A stretch of 64,000 bases of DNA from Ichthyophis bannanicus (lineage: Eukaryota > Chordata > Amphibia > Gymnophiona > Ichthyophiidae), in the NCBI GenBank assembly GCA_033557465.1, contig CM066033.1:233618109-233682108 (forward strand). The letters are read 5' to 3'. Shown in pieces: positions 1-8,866 of the stretch (its first letter is position 1; each line of letters starts with the position of its first letter). The position numbers and the translations under genes were made by a program. The notes beneath the pieces are model-generated. The model was not told the DNA's origin. It did not search any database and saw only the letters and a list, made by a program, of their open reading frames with translations.

Positions 1-317
1 TGGGGGTGGAGGGGGGCGTCATGGTGAATGGTGGGTGCTTTGGAGGGAGAAGTTGGGGGAGCCCGGGGAGCTTGGGCGGAGGGGAGGTTGGCAGCCGGGG
101 TGGGGGGCAGTAGGGTGGGGGGTCACCTTGCTCCTGCTGCCTGGTATCTGGTTCATGGTTTTTGGTGGTGGCTGGTGGGCCTTTTCCTCGGGTGGGATAC
201 AGCTGGGTCGGTGTGGGGTGGGCACTGGCTATATGCATGCTTTTCGGCGGCTCCCTCCCTTCCCCCCCCCCTCTGTTTTGGCTGGTGTTTCCACAGGAGT
301 CGGCGCAGAGGGCCTTG

Positions 318-598
318 GAGCGGACACGGGGCAAGGTGCTGCAGCGCGGGAGACGTCGCAGACCAGTGCTGAGATCCATCAGCTAGAGACCGGGACTGCT
401 GCTGGTGTGGTGGCAGAGGTTCGAGAGACAGGTGAGTAGGGGTTGTGGAGCGGACATGAAGACAGGTGCTGCCGCATGGGCATCTGGGGTGAGGCGCGGG
501 AGACGGTGCAGGCCTGCGCTGAGATCCACCAGCTGGAAGCCAGGGCTTCTTCTGCTGTGGCCGCAGAGGGCGCGAGACGGGTGAGTGGTTGGGCCCAC
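318..598 (+). repeat. Two tandem copies of a ~130-150 bp GC-rich unit
   Basis: Two successive segments (about 318-440 and 449-598) share blocks such as gctgagatccaycagct and a gcagagg...gagac...ggtgagt ending. They are clearly diverged. They belong to the GC-rich tract of the interrupted retroelement and may be part of its leader. Confidence 0.55.
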
Positions 599-726
599 TG
601 GGAGTGGGATTACCAGGTGGGAAAGAGCAGGGAGGAGGGGTCGGGCGGGAAAGAGCAGGCGGCGTCATGGCTCGGTGTCGGCCTTCCCCTCCTCCTCGCG
701 TGATTCGTCGGTGGCATCTGTGGGCA

Positions 727-862
727 AGATGCTGAGGAGGGGGTCGGATAGCGCGGGGTGGCGGGGCCTGGGGGGGAGGGGCCCTGTCAGTGGAGAGCTG
801 CTGAGGAGGGGTCGGGTAGCACAGTGGTGGCGGGCCTGGGGGGGAGGGGCCCTGTCAGTGAT
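727..862 (+). repeat. Two tandem copies of a ~65 bp G-rich unit
   Basis: The block running from gctgaggagg to ggggccctgtcagtg occurs twice in succession (about 727-795 and 800-862) with few differences. No function can be read. Confidence 0.6.
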
Positions 863-990
863 TCCGTTCTCGGAGTGGTGGGAAGGGGTACCTGATTGAC
901 TTCGACACCAAATCGCCTGTTGAACGGCAGGAAATGCTCGAGTGAGAGTTGGGAAAGGAGGGCGGGGGATGCGTGGGTTAGTGCATTGGG

Positions 991-1410
991 CGCGATTCTT
1001 TCGGCGCCTCGCCCTATGGGTTGCTTTTGGCATATCCGGATTCTGTATTGGGGGCGTCCCGGCCGCTCGGAGTGAGGGCATGGTGGAACTATGTTAGCCT
1101 GTTCAAGGACGGAATGGAGGGGGACAAAAGGTTATCTTGGGGCACTCAAGATATGTTCACCGCTGGCTGACCCGAATGTCCGCTAGGGCTGGTGTAGGTT
1201 GAGGGGCGGCGGAGGGGTGGGCGGGGGATGCGGGCAGTGGGGGCGGGTTGTTCCTTTCGCTCGCTGTCGGCCTGTTTCCAGCGGTAAGCTTGGACGGGGG
1301 GGGGGGGTTGGTGACACGTGTTGGAGGTTCAATAAGTCTACCTCCCCATTTCCGGACGGCGGGTTCTGGCACTTCGGCACGGTTTGTGGCAGAGGGCATT
1401 TCACTACAAT
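991..1410 (+). pseudogene. Gag-like remnant with zinc-knuckle-like motif (Ngaro/DIRS type)
   Basis: Frame 991-1170 gives an open segment with AWWNY, LFKDGME and LSW-TQD motifs, resembling the part of DIRS/Ngaro gag proteins just before the zinc knuckle. It ends in a TGA. After a frame change, 1319-1410 encodes CWRFNKS followed by FWHFGTVCG-RGH, which looks like a decayed form of the CWxFNxG...CRFxHxCxxCxGxH knuckle typical of these elements; one cysteine appears lost. The two pieces are not in one frame, so the gene is broken. The assignment rests on motif resemblance read by eye; it could be another GC-rich gag. No start codon can be defined. Confidence 0.4.
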
Positions 1411-2480
1411 ACGTGGTTCAAAAGGGGTCAACGGCGCCTGGGGATCGGCCCCCAAGCCACGAGGTGTGGGGCAGTCGTGCTCCGACTCCGATACGTGTGT
1501 AATTTTGTAAGGGTCACTTCGGCGGTATCCGCGGTGGCGGGATAGGGTTCTACTGGGGGTTCAGTTTCCAATTGAATTGGCTCTTCCAGGGCAGGGCACG
1601 GTGGTGTTGCCTAGTACTCGGCATTCATCTTCCTTATGGCGTGTTGGTGGCTGTTGCCGAATGAGGAGCCTGGGAGGTTCAGGCTACTTTGTAATTGTCC
1701 CTGTCCTATGGGGGGTCGGTCACTGACTGCATTCCGCGCGGGTTGTGTCCGTGAGGTATGCGTCATTTGATCGGGCGGCGGAGGGTGACGGCAGTGGGTT
1801 GGGCCGCATTGCTGGACAAGGTTGGGGTTGCCTTGGCCTTGCGTCCGTTGTTGGTGCCTTCATCTCCGTTTACTTGCGGGGCTGCCCTTTTCAGAGGGCG
1901 TCTTATTTTGACAACTGTTGGCCTCGGTGCTGCCCAGTCGCCGGTGCGTTCTTGTCACTGTTCCGTACCTTCCTGTATTGGTTGCGCAGGTGGTGCGTTA
2001 GTGGTTGTTTGGTCTGTTGGTGGGGTTGGCTTAGACGGCGGAGCGCCTGGAGAGCTATCGCGGAACTTCGGAAAGCTTTGGCGGAGGGCTCGACGGTGGG
2101 TCCGGCGACGGGGATGCCGTTTTGGGGGCCTGGGTGGCTAATGTGTTGGCGTCCTTCTGGGTGGCCGTGCGGGGATTCGAGCATTCCTGGGATCGTTGAA
2201 TTTTGCATGCCATGCGATATAAATGGGAAGGGTGTTTCGCGGTGGTTGGCTGTTTCCGTGGGGAGAGGTGTACAATCCGCACCGACGGATGGGGGTCGCG
2301 GAATCGGGTGGGTGGATTTGCGGCTCTCGAGGCGCTCCTTGACCAATGTCATGTGTCCCGTGAGGGGTTGCAGCTCTACATGGTTGCGGCGCGGGGGGGA
2401 TCCGGGTGGGGAGTGTACTTCGGTGGGGCCTGGTGCACGGTCGGCTGGCTGCAGTTTTGGCAGGTAGCGTTTTTGACTAC

Positions 2481-3416
2481 TGTGATAAGGAAGCTTATCA
2501 TAGCTCAGGAAGGAGCTATAGAAAAGGTGAAGTGACTCTGAACAAGCAACCTGTCAGTTCTGGTAGAAATAAGAAAACAGAATTTTGCCATAAAAGACTA
2601 CCAGTCCCAGAATGCACCAGGTTTCCAACAGCCATTAGAGGAGCTGAAGTGGGGAAACGTGTGTTCAATCAGGAGGGCTATGAGGTAATCCCTAAGCACT
2701 CATCTCAAAGGGCAGGGCCTGATTCAGCACAGCTGCGCTGTGTTAGGGAGGAGCACTCATCTAAGCAGAATAAAGCTAGAGTTTATTCTACAGAGAATTA
2801 TCCTTATCCTGAGAATCAGCTTGAGCTTGATCATCAGTTTCATCTGAAGGATCATCAGAAGCAGAAGCCAAACCGGATGGACAGAGAAGGAAAGAAACCC
2901 TTTGGAAGAAGGAAGAGAAAAGCCTTTGAGAGGTCTAGAAGAGTCCAGAGCAGTACGTATACTGGGAGGCATTTCAAGGGCCAGCATACACCATTGGACT
3001 GGGGAAAGCCAGAGGAATGGTGCTGCAGAGCTAGGAATCTCCAGACGCTACCTGTGAGGGAGATGGCTGCACGTGGAAGGGACCCTAAGACCTGTGCCAG
3101 AAGGTATGTGAAGAGAGATCCAGTGTCCAGGGATCTGGATTGGAAGGCTGGACATAAGAACTGGACTGCATACTGGCCAGGCTATATAGAGAGGAACTCT
3201 AACAGCAATGGAAGCTCAGGTATGAACACTGATCTATGCCCTAGCTATAACCTTGAAAGACAGCAGGGAAACAAGTATTCTCCTGAAAGTGCTCCATTGA
3301 GAGATTCATCTATGCCAATCCATGATATTGAACCCATGCTTGTTGAAGAAGGGGGAATGATTGCAGATGAAGAATGTGTTTATATGGACTGCTCTCTGTC
3401 CAAACTCCTTTGGTGA
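2481..3416 (+). CDS. LTR (U3)-encoded ORF of unknown function, 5' LTR copy
   Basis: The frame is open from the first LTR codon (TGT) to a TGA at 3414-3416, about 311 codons; it is also open upstream to 2406, but that part is the older host element. The product is hydrophilic and highly basic in the middle, with a nuclear-localisation-like run KKPFGRRKRKAFERSRR. It ends in an acidic, Met/Glu-rich tail containing IEPMLVEEG and ECVYMD. There is no signal peptide, membrane segment or catalytic motif. The copy in the 3' LTR differs by one residue (Met codon at 2877-2879 against Thr). The family is not recognised. It could be a C-terminal extension of pol, an accessory protein, or a chance ORF, but its conserved phase in a second element argues for coding. 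Confidence 0.5.
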   Translation, partial: CDKEAYHSSGRSYRKGEVTLNKQPVSSGRNKKTEFCHKRLPVPECTRFPTAIRGAEVGKRVFNQEGYEVIPKHSSQRAGPDSAQLRCVREEHSSKQNKARVYSTENYPYPENQLELDHQFHLKDHQKQKPNRMDREGKKPFGRRKRKAFERSRRVQSSTYTGRHFKGQHTPLDWGKPEEWCCRARNLQTLPVREMAARGRDPKTCARRYVKRDPVSRDLDWKAGHKNWTAYWPGYIERNSNSNGSSGMNTDLCPSYNLERQQGNKYSPESAPLRDSSMPIHDIEPMLVEEGGMIADEECVYMDCSLSKLLW

Positions 3417-4048
3417 TTTTCTGTTATAAAGTACAGCAACCATCACAAAGAAATACAAACTTGTTCTTTAATCTACTCAGAAAAGCTCCTGAAGCAGGAT
3501 TTGACCCACACAGTAGAAAGCAAGCCAGCTAAGGGGTTTCAGCTGGATAACTGCTAGCAATTGAACCTTACCTAATTGCTTGTGAGCTAGGAGAGAATCA
3601 CTTCTGAATCTATGTGGGAAGTTATCAGAAGTTAACCTGAAAAGAACAGTTTTTTCCTTTCTTTGTGGCTTTTGGTTTGTTGTTTGATATATGCTAAGAA
3701 AACATTAGCTAATGCCTACAGAAAAGACCAGTTTGTACCAACCAGGTCTTATTTCTTTTGCTTTAATTGCCTGACAAGTTTAAAGGTTTGTTTTCCTGAT
3801 TTTGTTTTTTTCAAGTTTAACACTGAAAGCAAGTAACCTGATTTATGTGCTACCAAGCATATCTGTGTTGGGAGAAATAACCCCATAAATAAATTTCTTA
3901 TTGGCTTTAACACTTGAGCACAACTAAATTATTGTCAGCAGCTGTGTCTGGTGTGAATGAACTACATTGCCCACAATCCCTTGCAAATCATATAGATATA
4001 TGCACTTGCCAAGACTGTGAAGATTCTCACCCAGGCAGCCGTCTGACA
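2481..4048 (+). repeat. 5' LTR of Gmr1-like element (1568 bp)
   Basis: It starts with TGTGATAAGG and ends at CA just before aaTGGCGTAGTT, the primer-site start shared with the second Gmr1-like copy at 60711. Bases 2481-3991 recur almost unchanged at 7358-8866. Polyadenylation signals (aataaa) lie near 3887-3897. The U3 contains a long ORF (to 3416). Confidence 0.88.
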
Positions 4049-4050
4049 AA

Positions 4051-4068
4051 TGGCGTAGTTTTTCGGAT
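4051..4068 (+). promoter_or_regulatory. Primer-binding site of Gmr1-like element
   Basis: TGGCGTAGTT follows the LTR end after 2 nt. The same TGGCGTAGTT begins the leader of the second copy at 60711, where it continues as GGCAGGAT. TGG pairs with the CCA end of a tRNA; the tRNA is not identified, and this copy diverges after 10 nt. Confidence 0.6.
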
Positions 4069-4369
4069 TGCTTTTGCACAAAAGGGATTTACTTGCTGAG
4101 GATTACAACTAAAGTTCAAGTTTAAAACTGGAAAAAAAAGATTGTCCCTCAACTGCACTTTGGAGGAGAAGTGGATGTCCCAGGAGGAAAAGACCCTGTG
4201 CAGAGCTGGATTCATCACTGACACAAGGTAATAAGTACCTGGGCATGTCTAGTGGTGGATGGGAGTAAGGCACAGGGGTAATTGAAAAAAAAAAAAAGTA
4301 GAAAAAAACACACCTGTTTGGAAGGTGGTGCACTTTGTTTTTTTTTCTTTGTTTCTTGCAGGGATCAAG

Positions 4370-5161
4370 ATGGATCCAAAGGAACTACCTCAGTGGATGG
4401 CAGCCCAGTTTAGCAGGCAACAGGAGCTAGCACAGTAGGCTCAGGACACTGCTATGAAAGCCTTAATGGACCAGCAGAGGCCAGTGCTTGATCTGGTGCA
4501 AGCCTTAGTTAAGCTGCAGAACCAAAGTGGAACAGATGCAAGACCAGCAGTAAATACTGGTACACCACATGTGGACAGTGTGGGACTCAATCAAGGGATT
4601 GGGGCATTTAGTTTTGGGAAGCTAACTCCAGATGATAATGTTGATGATTTTCTAGAGTCTTTTGAAAGAGTGGCACAAGCATTAGCATGGCCAGAGACCC
4701 AGTGGGCAGTAAGGCTGGCAGCCTCATTAACTGGAGAGGCGCTTGCAGCTTACAGAGCAATGCCAGCAGCCCAGGCTTTGAATTATAAGGATGTAAAGGC
4801 TGCTATTAGAGATCGCCTAGGGTTGTCTATTTCAGAGTATAGGCGAATGTTTAGAGCTACTACATTGAGAGTGGGTGAAACACCCAGGGCTCTGAGTCAG
4901 AGAATCAGAGGTTTAGCTGTAAAATGGTTGGAGCCTGAGCAAAAGACGGTAGAAATGTTATTAGACATTATAATGCTTGAACAATTTATGTCTGCGGTCC
5001 CTAAAGATTTGCACACTTTCCTTATACAGCAAAATTGCCAAAATCTTGGAGAGGCAACCATGCTAGCAGAGAGATTCTTGGAAGCCACGCAGGCTTGCCA
5101 TAGAATGGGTGGCCCTCTGAAGATTGGTGCTGAGGCTAGATGTGCTGTATCAGAAAAGTGA
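4370..5161 (+). pseudogene. gag: SCAN-like gag of Gmr1-like element
   Basis: The ATG at 4370 opens a protein starting MDPKELPQWM, matching METPADILKWM in the second copy (61023), which supports this start. An amber TAG at codon 23 (4436-4438) lies where the second copy has Gln. The frame then runs to TGA at 5159-5161. Features: a capsid-like region (FGKLTPDDNVDDFLESFERV, TQWAVRLA-SLTGEALAAY, AIRDRLGLS) followed by a SCAN-like helical segment (LEQFMSAVPKDL...LGEATMLAERFLE). Vertebrate SCAN domains are known to derive from Gmr1-like gag. The role would be particle assembly. The ORF continues in the same frame into the nucleocapsid/protease, so TGA 5159 is a second break rather than a natural end. 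Confidence 0.88.
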
Positions 5162-5620
5162 ATAATTAAAAATGTTTCTGAAAATGAATGTACTGTATCA
5201 AACCAGATGACACAGTGGAATAGAAAGAAATGTTTCAAGTGTGGAAAATGGGGACATTTAGAAAAGGGATGCCAGACACACACTAGTTTAATGGGTGTGG
5301 ATTTAAAACAGCCCAAAGAAGGATTTCTTTTGATGGTTGATGTGCAAGGAATTACCACAAATGCTTTGTTAGACTCTGGGGCAGACCAGAGTATGATGTC
5401 AAAAAGGCTTTGGAAGAGAATAGAGGCCCAAGAAGGATTTGTGCCTAGAACCCCTGAAAGCCAAGTTCACATCAGATGCATTCATGGTGCTGCAACATCA
5501 TATCCCACCTATAGGCTAAAGGTTAAGTGCCTGGGGGAATAAGAGGAAGTCCTGTTAGCCGTGGTGCCTAGGCTACCCTTTGATTTGGTTCTAGGAAAGG
5601 ACTGGCCAAGATTTAAGCAG
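5162..5620 (+). pseudogene. pro: Nucleocapsid zinc knuckle plus aspartic protease
   Basis: In frame with gag, the segment encodes a CCHC knuckle (CFKCGKWGHLEKGC, about 5230) and then a retropepsin: strand LLMVDVQGI, active site LLDSGADQSMMS (about 5365-5400), and, after a TAA at 5540-5542, LPFDLVLGKDW, the usual C-terminal protease strand. The TAA lies inside the protease, so no functional enzyme can be made from this copy. The frame is the same on both sides of the stop. The second element is cut before this region, so no comparison is possible within the window. Confidence 0.85.
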
Positions 5621-7357
5621 GGTCTAGTGGAAGGGCTAGGAAAGAAGGAGGGAGAAGGAATAATGGAAATAGCTCCCGGGCCTTTCTTTGGAAGTCCTCA
5701 GTCCCTAGCTAAAAAGATGGTTAAGCTTCCAGAAGGCCAAACCATAGGGAATAAGAGGGGCCTTGTATCCACCCGCTCGCAGGCTAAGGTAGAGAGCCAG
5801 CAGAAGGAGGAGGGGGAGCAGGCAGAGTTATTAGGAGACTTACCCTCTCATGATGATTTAATAACTCCATCATCTGGTAAAGTAAGAAAGTTGAAAGCAC
5901 AAAAGTGGCGTGAGAGACTTTGCAGAGCACAGGGTAGGGCTGAGATGTTAGCTGGTCAAAGTTTACCCTGGGTTCCAGCTGAGTTAGTGGCAAAGTTTCC
6001 TAACTTTCCACAAGAGCAGCGAGCTGATCAAGCTCTCACCCGAGCTTTTAAGTATGCTCAGGAGGTCAGGGAGGAATTGCCCAGATTCAGACTAGATAAT
6101 GAAATATTATATAGAGAGAGTCAGGACCCCAGAAATGGGACCATACGTAAACAATTGGTGGTACCCACAACTTTCAAAGGGCTAGTACTTAGACTAGCAC
6201 ATGATCATCCAGTGGGAGGTCATAAAGGGATGCAAGGAACGCTGGATCAAATACTTATGCGTTTTTACTGGCCAGGTATTTTCAAAGAAACTGCCCAGTT
6301 TTGTGCTGCATGTCCAGCGTGTCAGCGAGTTACAGCGGCTCACCCACCGGTGGTGCCTTTGATTCCCATGCCAATTATCACAGACCCAATTGGTCGCATT
6401 GCCATGGATATTGTAGGCCCATTAGTCAAAAACCCCCGAGGTTTCCAATACATCCTAGTTATGGTAGATCAGGCAACAAGGTTTCCCTGGGCCATACCAC
6501 TGAGGAATGTTTCTGCAAAAACAATAGCTTTAGCGCTAGTAAAATTGTTTTGCGAAGTGGGATTCCCAAGAGAGGTGTTGACTGACCGAGGGTCCAATTT
6601 TGTATCCAAATATTTGGCCCAGGTCTGGGATGCCTTTGGCATTCATCACGTGAAAACCTCAGCCTACCATCCACAATCAAACGGTTTGGTGGAGAGATTC
6701 AACCAAACTCTCAAGCAAATGTTGAGAAGGGGGTTAGCAGGAGAGGTAAAAGAATGGGATATGTTATTGCCCTTTGCCTTATATGCCTGCAGGGAAAGAA
6801 TTCAGGTGTCCCTAGGTGTAACTCCATATGAATTGATGTATGGTAGGGCTCCACGGGGTTTGTTAGATATTTTGAGGGAACAATGGATTGATCCTGAACC
6901 AGGAAGTCAGGAGGTGCCACAGTTTCTACGTGACTTGAGAGCACATTTGAAAAGGACCTCGCAGGTTGCTGAGAGGAACCTGCAGGACAGTCAAGTGCGC
7001 CAGAAAGGGTGGTATGATAGGAAGGCCAAAAGCCGCCAATTAAGCATTGGTGAAAAGGTTTTGGTTCAAGTAGCAGGTACAACCCCAACATTTGAAGTAC
7101 AGTGGAAAGGGCCATGGAAGGTTGTTAAACAAGTGAGCCCAGTGTCTTATATGGTAGAAAATGCAAGAGGGCGTAGGCAGACCTACCATATTAATGTACT
7201 TAAGTCTTGGAAGGAGAGGCCTGTAAATAATAATGACCCTGAAGCCAATCAGGAAGTAAGTGAGCTTCAAAAAGATAACACTCTCGTAGGTATTACGGAC
7301 TGTAGGAAAGAAGTTTCACCAGTTAAACAAGTCCGTAATAACATAAGCAGGGGGGTA
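5621..7357 (+). CDS. int: Integrase of Gmr1-like element (open, fused to U3 ORF)
   Basis: The open frame from 5543 to 8293 encodes the integrase. In numbering from the Met at 5561: an HHCC zinc domain (HDHPVGGH ... CAACPAC, ~214-254), a catalytic core with D283 (AMDIVGPL), D342 (LTDRGSNF) and E378 (GLVERFNQ), i.e. D-D-35-E spacing, and a C-terminal GPY/F-type module (VQWKGPWKVV...SYMVE, ~513-532). All catalytic residues are present and no stop occurs. It directly follows the protease, as expected for the Gmr1 lineage, where RT lies downstream; RT and RNase H are missing. After residue 600 the frame enters the 3' LTR without a stop. Confidence 0.9.
7347..7357 (+). promoter_or_regulatory. Polypurine tract
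   Basis: The purine-rich stretch gcaggggggta lies immediately before the 3' LTR start TGTGATAAGG and would prime plus-strand synthesis. The pol reading frame passes through it. Confidence 0.7.
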
Positions 7358-8293
7358 TGTGATAAGGAAGCTTATCATAGCTCAGGAAGGAGCTATAGAA
7401 AAGGTGAAGTGACTCTGAACAAGCAACCTGTCAGTTCTGGTAGAAATAAGAAAACAGAATTTTGCCATAAAAGACTACCAGTCCCAGAATGCACCAGGTT
7501 TCCAACAGCCATTAGAGGAGCTGAAGTGGGGAAACGTGTGTTCAATCAGGAGGGCTATGAGGTAATCCCTAAGCACTCATCTCAAAGGGCAGGGCCTGAT
7601 TCAGCACAGCTGCGCTGTGTTAGGGAGGAGCACTCATCTAAGCAGAATAAAGCTAGAGTTTATTCTACAGAGAATTATCCTTATCCTGAGAATCAGCTTG
7701 AGCTTGATCATCAGTTTCATCTGAAGGATCATCAGAAGCAGAAGCCAAACCGGACGGACAGAGAAGGAAAGAAACCCTTTGGAAGAAGGAAGAGAAAAGC
7801 CTTTGAGAGGTCTAGAAGAGTCCAGAGCAGTACGTATACTGGGAGGCATTTCAAGGGCCAGCATACACCATTGGACTGGGGAAAGCCAGAGGAATGGTGC
7901 TGCAGAGCTAGGAATCTCCAGACGCTACCTGTGAGGGAGATGGCTGCACGTGGAAGGGACCCTAAGACCTGTGCCAGAAGGTATGTGAAGAGAGATCCAG
8001 TGTCCAGGGATCTGGATTGGAAGGCTGGACATAAGAACTGGACTGCATACTGGCCAGGCTATATAGAGAGGAACTCTAACAGCAATGGAAGCTCAGGTAT
8101 GAACACTGATCTATGCCCTAGCTATAACCTTGAAAGACAGCAGGGAAACAAGTATTCTCCTGAAAGTGCTCCATTGAGAGATTCATCTATGCCAATCCAT
8201 GATATTGAACCCATGCTTGTTGAAGAAGGGGGAATGATTGCAGATGAAGAATGTGTTTATATGGACTGCTCTCTGTCCAAACTCCTTTGGTGA
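7358..8293 (+). CDS. U3-encoded ORF, 3' LTR copy, continuous with pol
   Basis: Same ~311-codon frame as in the 5' LTR, here an uninterrupted continuation of the integrase frame (5561-8293, 910 codons). The transition runs ...NNISRGVC then DKEAYHSS. The only residue difference from the 5' copy is Thr for Met (base 7755 C against 2878 T). Basic central region and acidic tail as described for the 5' copy. Whether the product is a pol extension or a separate protein cannot be told from sequence. Confidence 0.55.
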   Translation, partial: CDKEAYHSSGRSYRKGEVTLNKQPVSSGRNKKTEFCHKRLPVPECTRFPTAIRGAEVGKRVFNQEGYEVIPKHSSQRAGPDSAQLRCVREEHSSKQNKARVYSTENYPYPENQLELDHQFHLKDHQKQKPNRTDREGKKPFGRRKRKAFERSRRVQSSTYTGRHFKGQHTPLDWGKPEEWCCRARNLQTLPVREMAARGRDPKTCARRYVKRDPVSRDLDWKAGHKNWTAYWPGYIERNSNSNGSSGMNTDLCPSYNLERQQGNKYSPESAPLRDSSMPIHDIEPMLVEEGGMIADEECVYMDCSLSKLLW

Positions 8294-8866
8294 TTTTCTG
8301 TTATAAAGTACAGCAACCATCACAAAGAAATACAAACTTGTTCTTTAATCTACTCAGAAAAGCTCCTGAAGCAGGATTTGACCCACACAGTAGAAAGCAA
8401 GCCAGCTAAGGGGTTTCAGCTGGATAACTGCTAGCAATTGAACCTTACCTAATTGCTTGTGAGCTAGGAGAGAATCACTTCTGAATCTATGTGGGAAGTT
8501 ATCAGAAGTTAACCTGAAAAGAACAGTTTTTCCCTTCTTTGTGGCTTTTGGTTTGTTGTTTGATATATGCTAAGAAAACATTAGCTAATGCCTACAGAAA
8601 AGACCAGTTTGTACCAACCAGGTCTTATTTCTTTTGCTTTAATTGCCTGACAAGTTTAAAGGTTGTTTTCCTGATTTTGTTTTTTTCAAGTTTAACACTG
8701 AAAGCAAGTAACCTGATTTATGTGCTACCAAGCATATCTGTGTTGGGAGAAATAACCCCATAAATAAATTTCTTATTGGCTTTAACACTTGAGCACAACT
8801 AAATTATTGTCAGCAGCTGTGTCTGGTGTGAATGAACTACATTGCCCACAATCCCTTGCAAATCAT
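7358..8866 (+). repeat. 3' LTR of Gmr1-like element, 3'-truncated
   Basis: Matches 2481-3991 with only a few substitutions and 1-2 nt indels. It stops at aaatcat and then changes abruptly to the GC-rich host sequence, lacking the ~57 bp that complete the 5' LTR. This explains why no target duplication is found. Confidence 0.85.

Larger units (their letters stand above)
1..2480 (+). mobile_element. 5' part of a degraded tyrosine-recombinase-type (Ngaro/DIRS-like) retroelement
   Basis: This stretch is very GC-rich, unlike the AT-richer neighbours, and resumes after the LTR element at 8867. It holds traces of a gag-like protein (see 991-1410), and the same GC-rich tract ends at 10018-11100 in B1-A2-B2 split direct repeats, the arrangement known for Ngaro-type elements. 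No reverse transcriptase, RNase H or recombinase motif could be read here, and 1513-2480 shows only frames full of stops or low-complexity ORFs. Assigning 1-2480 and 8867-11100 to one element is inference from composition and position. The left terminal repeat (A1) would lie before base 1. Confidence 0.45.
2481..8866 (+). mobile_element. Gmr1-like Ty3/gypsy LTR retrotransposon, RT-less copy
   Basis: Order seen: 5' LTR (2481-4048), primer site, SCAN-like gag, CCHC, aspartic protease, integrase, polypurine tract, 3' LTR (7358-8866). Integrase follows the protease directly. In Gmr1-type elements the integrase precedes reverse transcriptase, and here RT and RNase H are absent: only about 45 codons lie between the integrase C-terminal domain and the LTR. 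All coding parts share one frame (4370-8293), broken by TAG at 4436, TGA at 5159 and TAA at 5540. LTR copies differ at only a handful of sites, so insertion was recent. No target duplication is seen, and the 3' LTR lacks the last ~57 bp of the 5' LTR. It sits inside the GC-rich Ngaro-like element. Confidence 0.9.

Noticed and set aside
28..900. ORFs of 70-170 codons on both strands in the first 900 bases
   Set aside because: Low-complexity Gly/Pro/Arg products in GC-rich DNA with tandem duplications; no motif, no consistent frame.
1745..2467. 240-codon ORF as a possible gene
   Set aside because: GC-rich DNA has few stops; the product has no recognisable domain and overlaps other open frames in the same tract.
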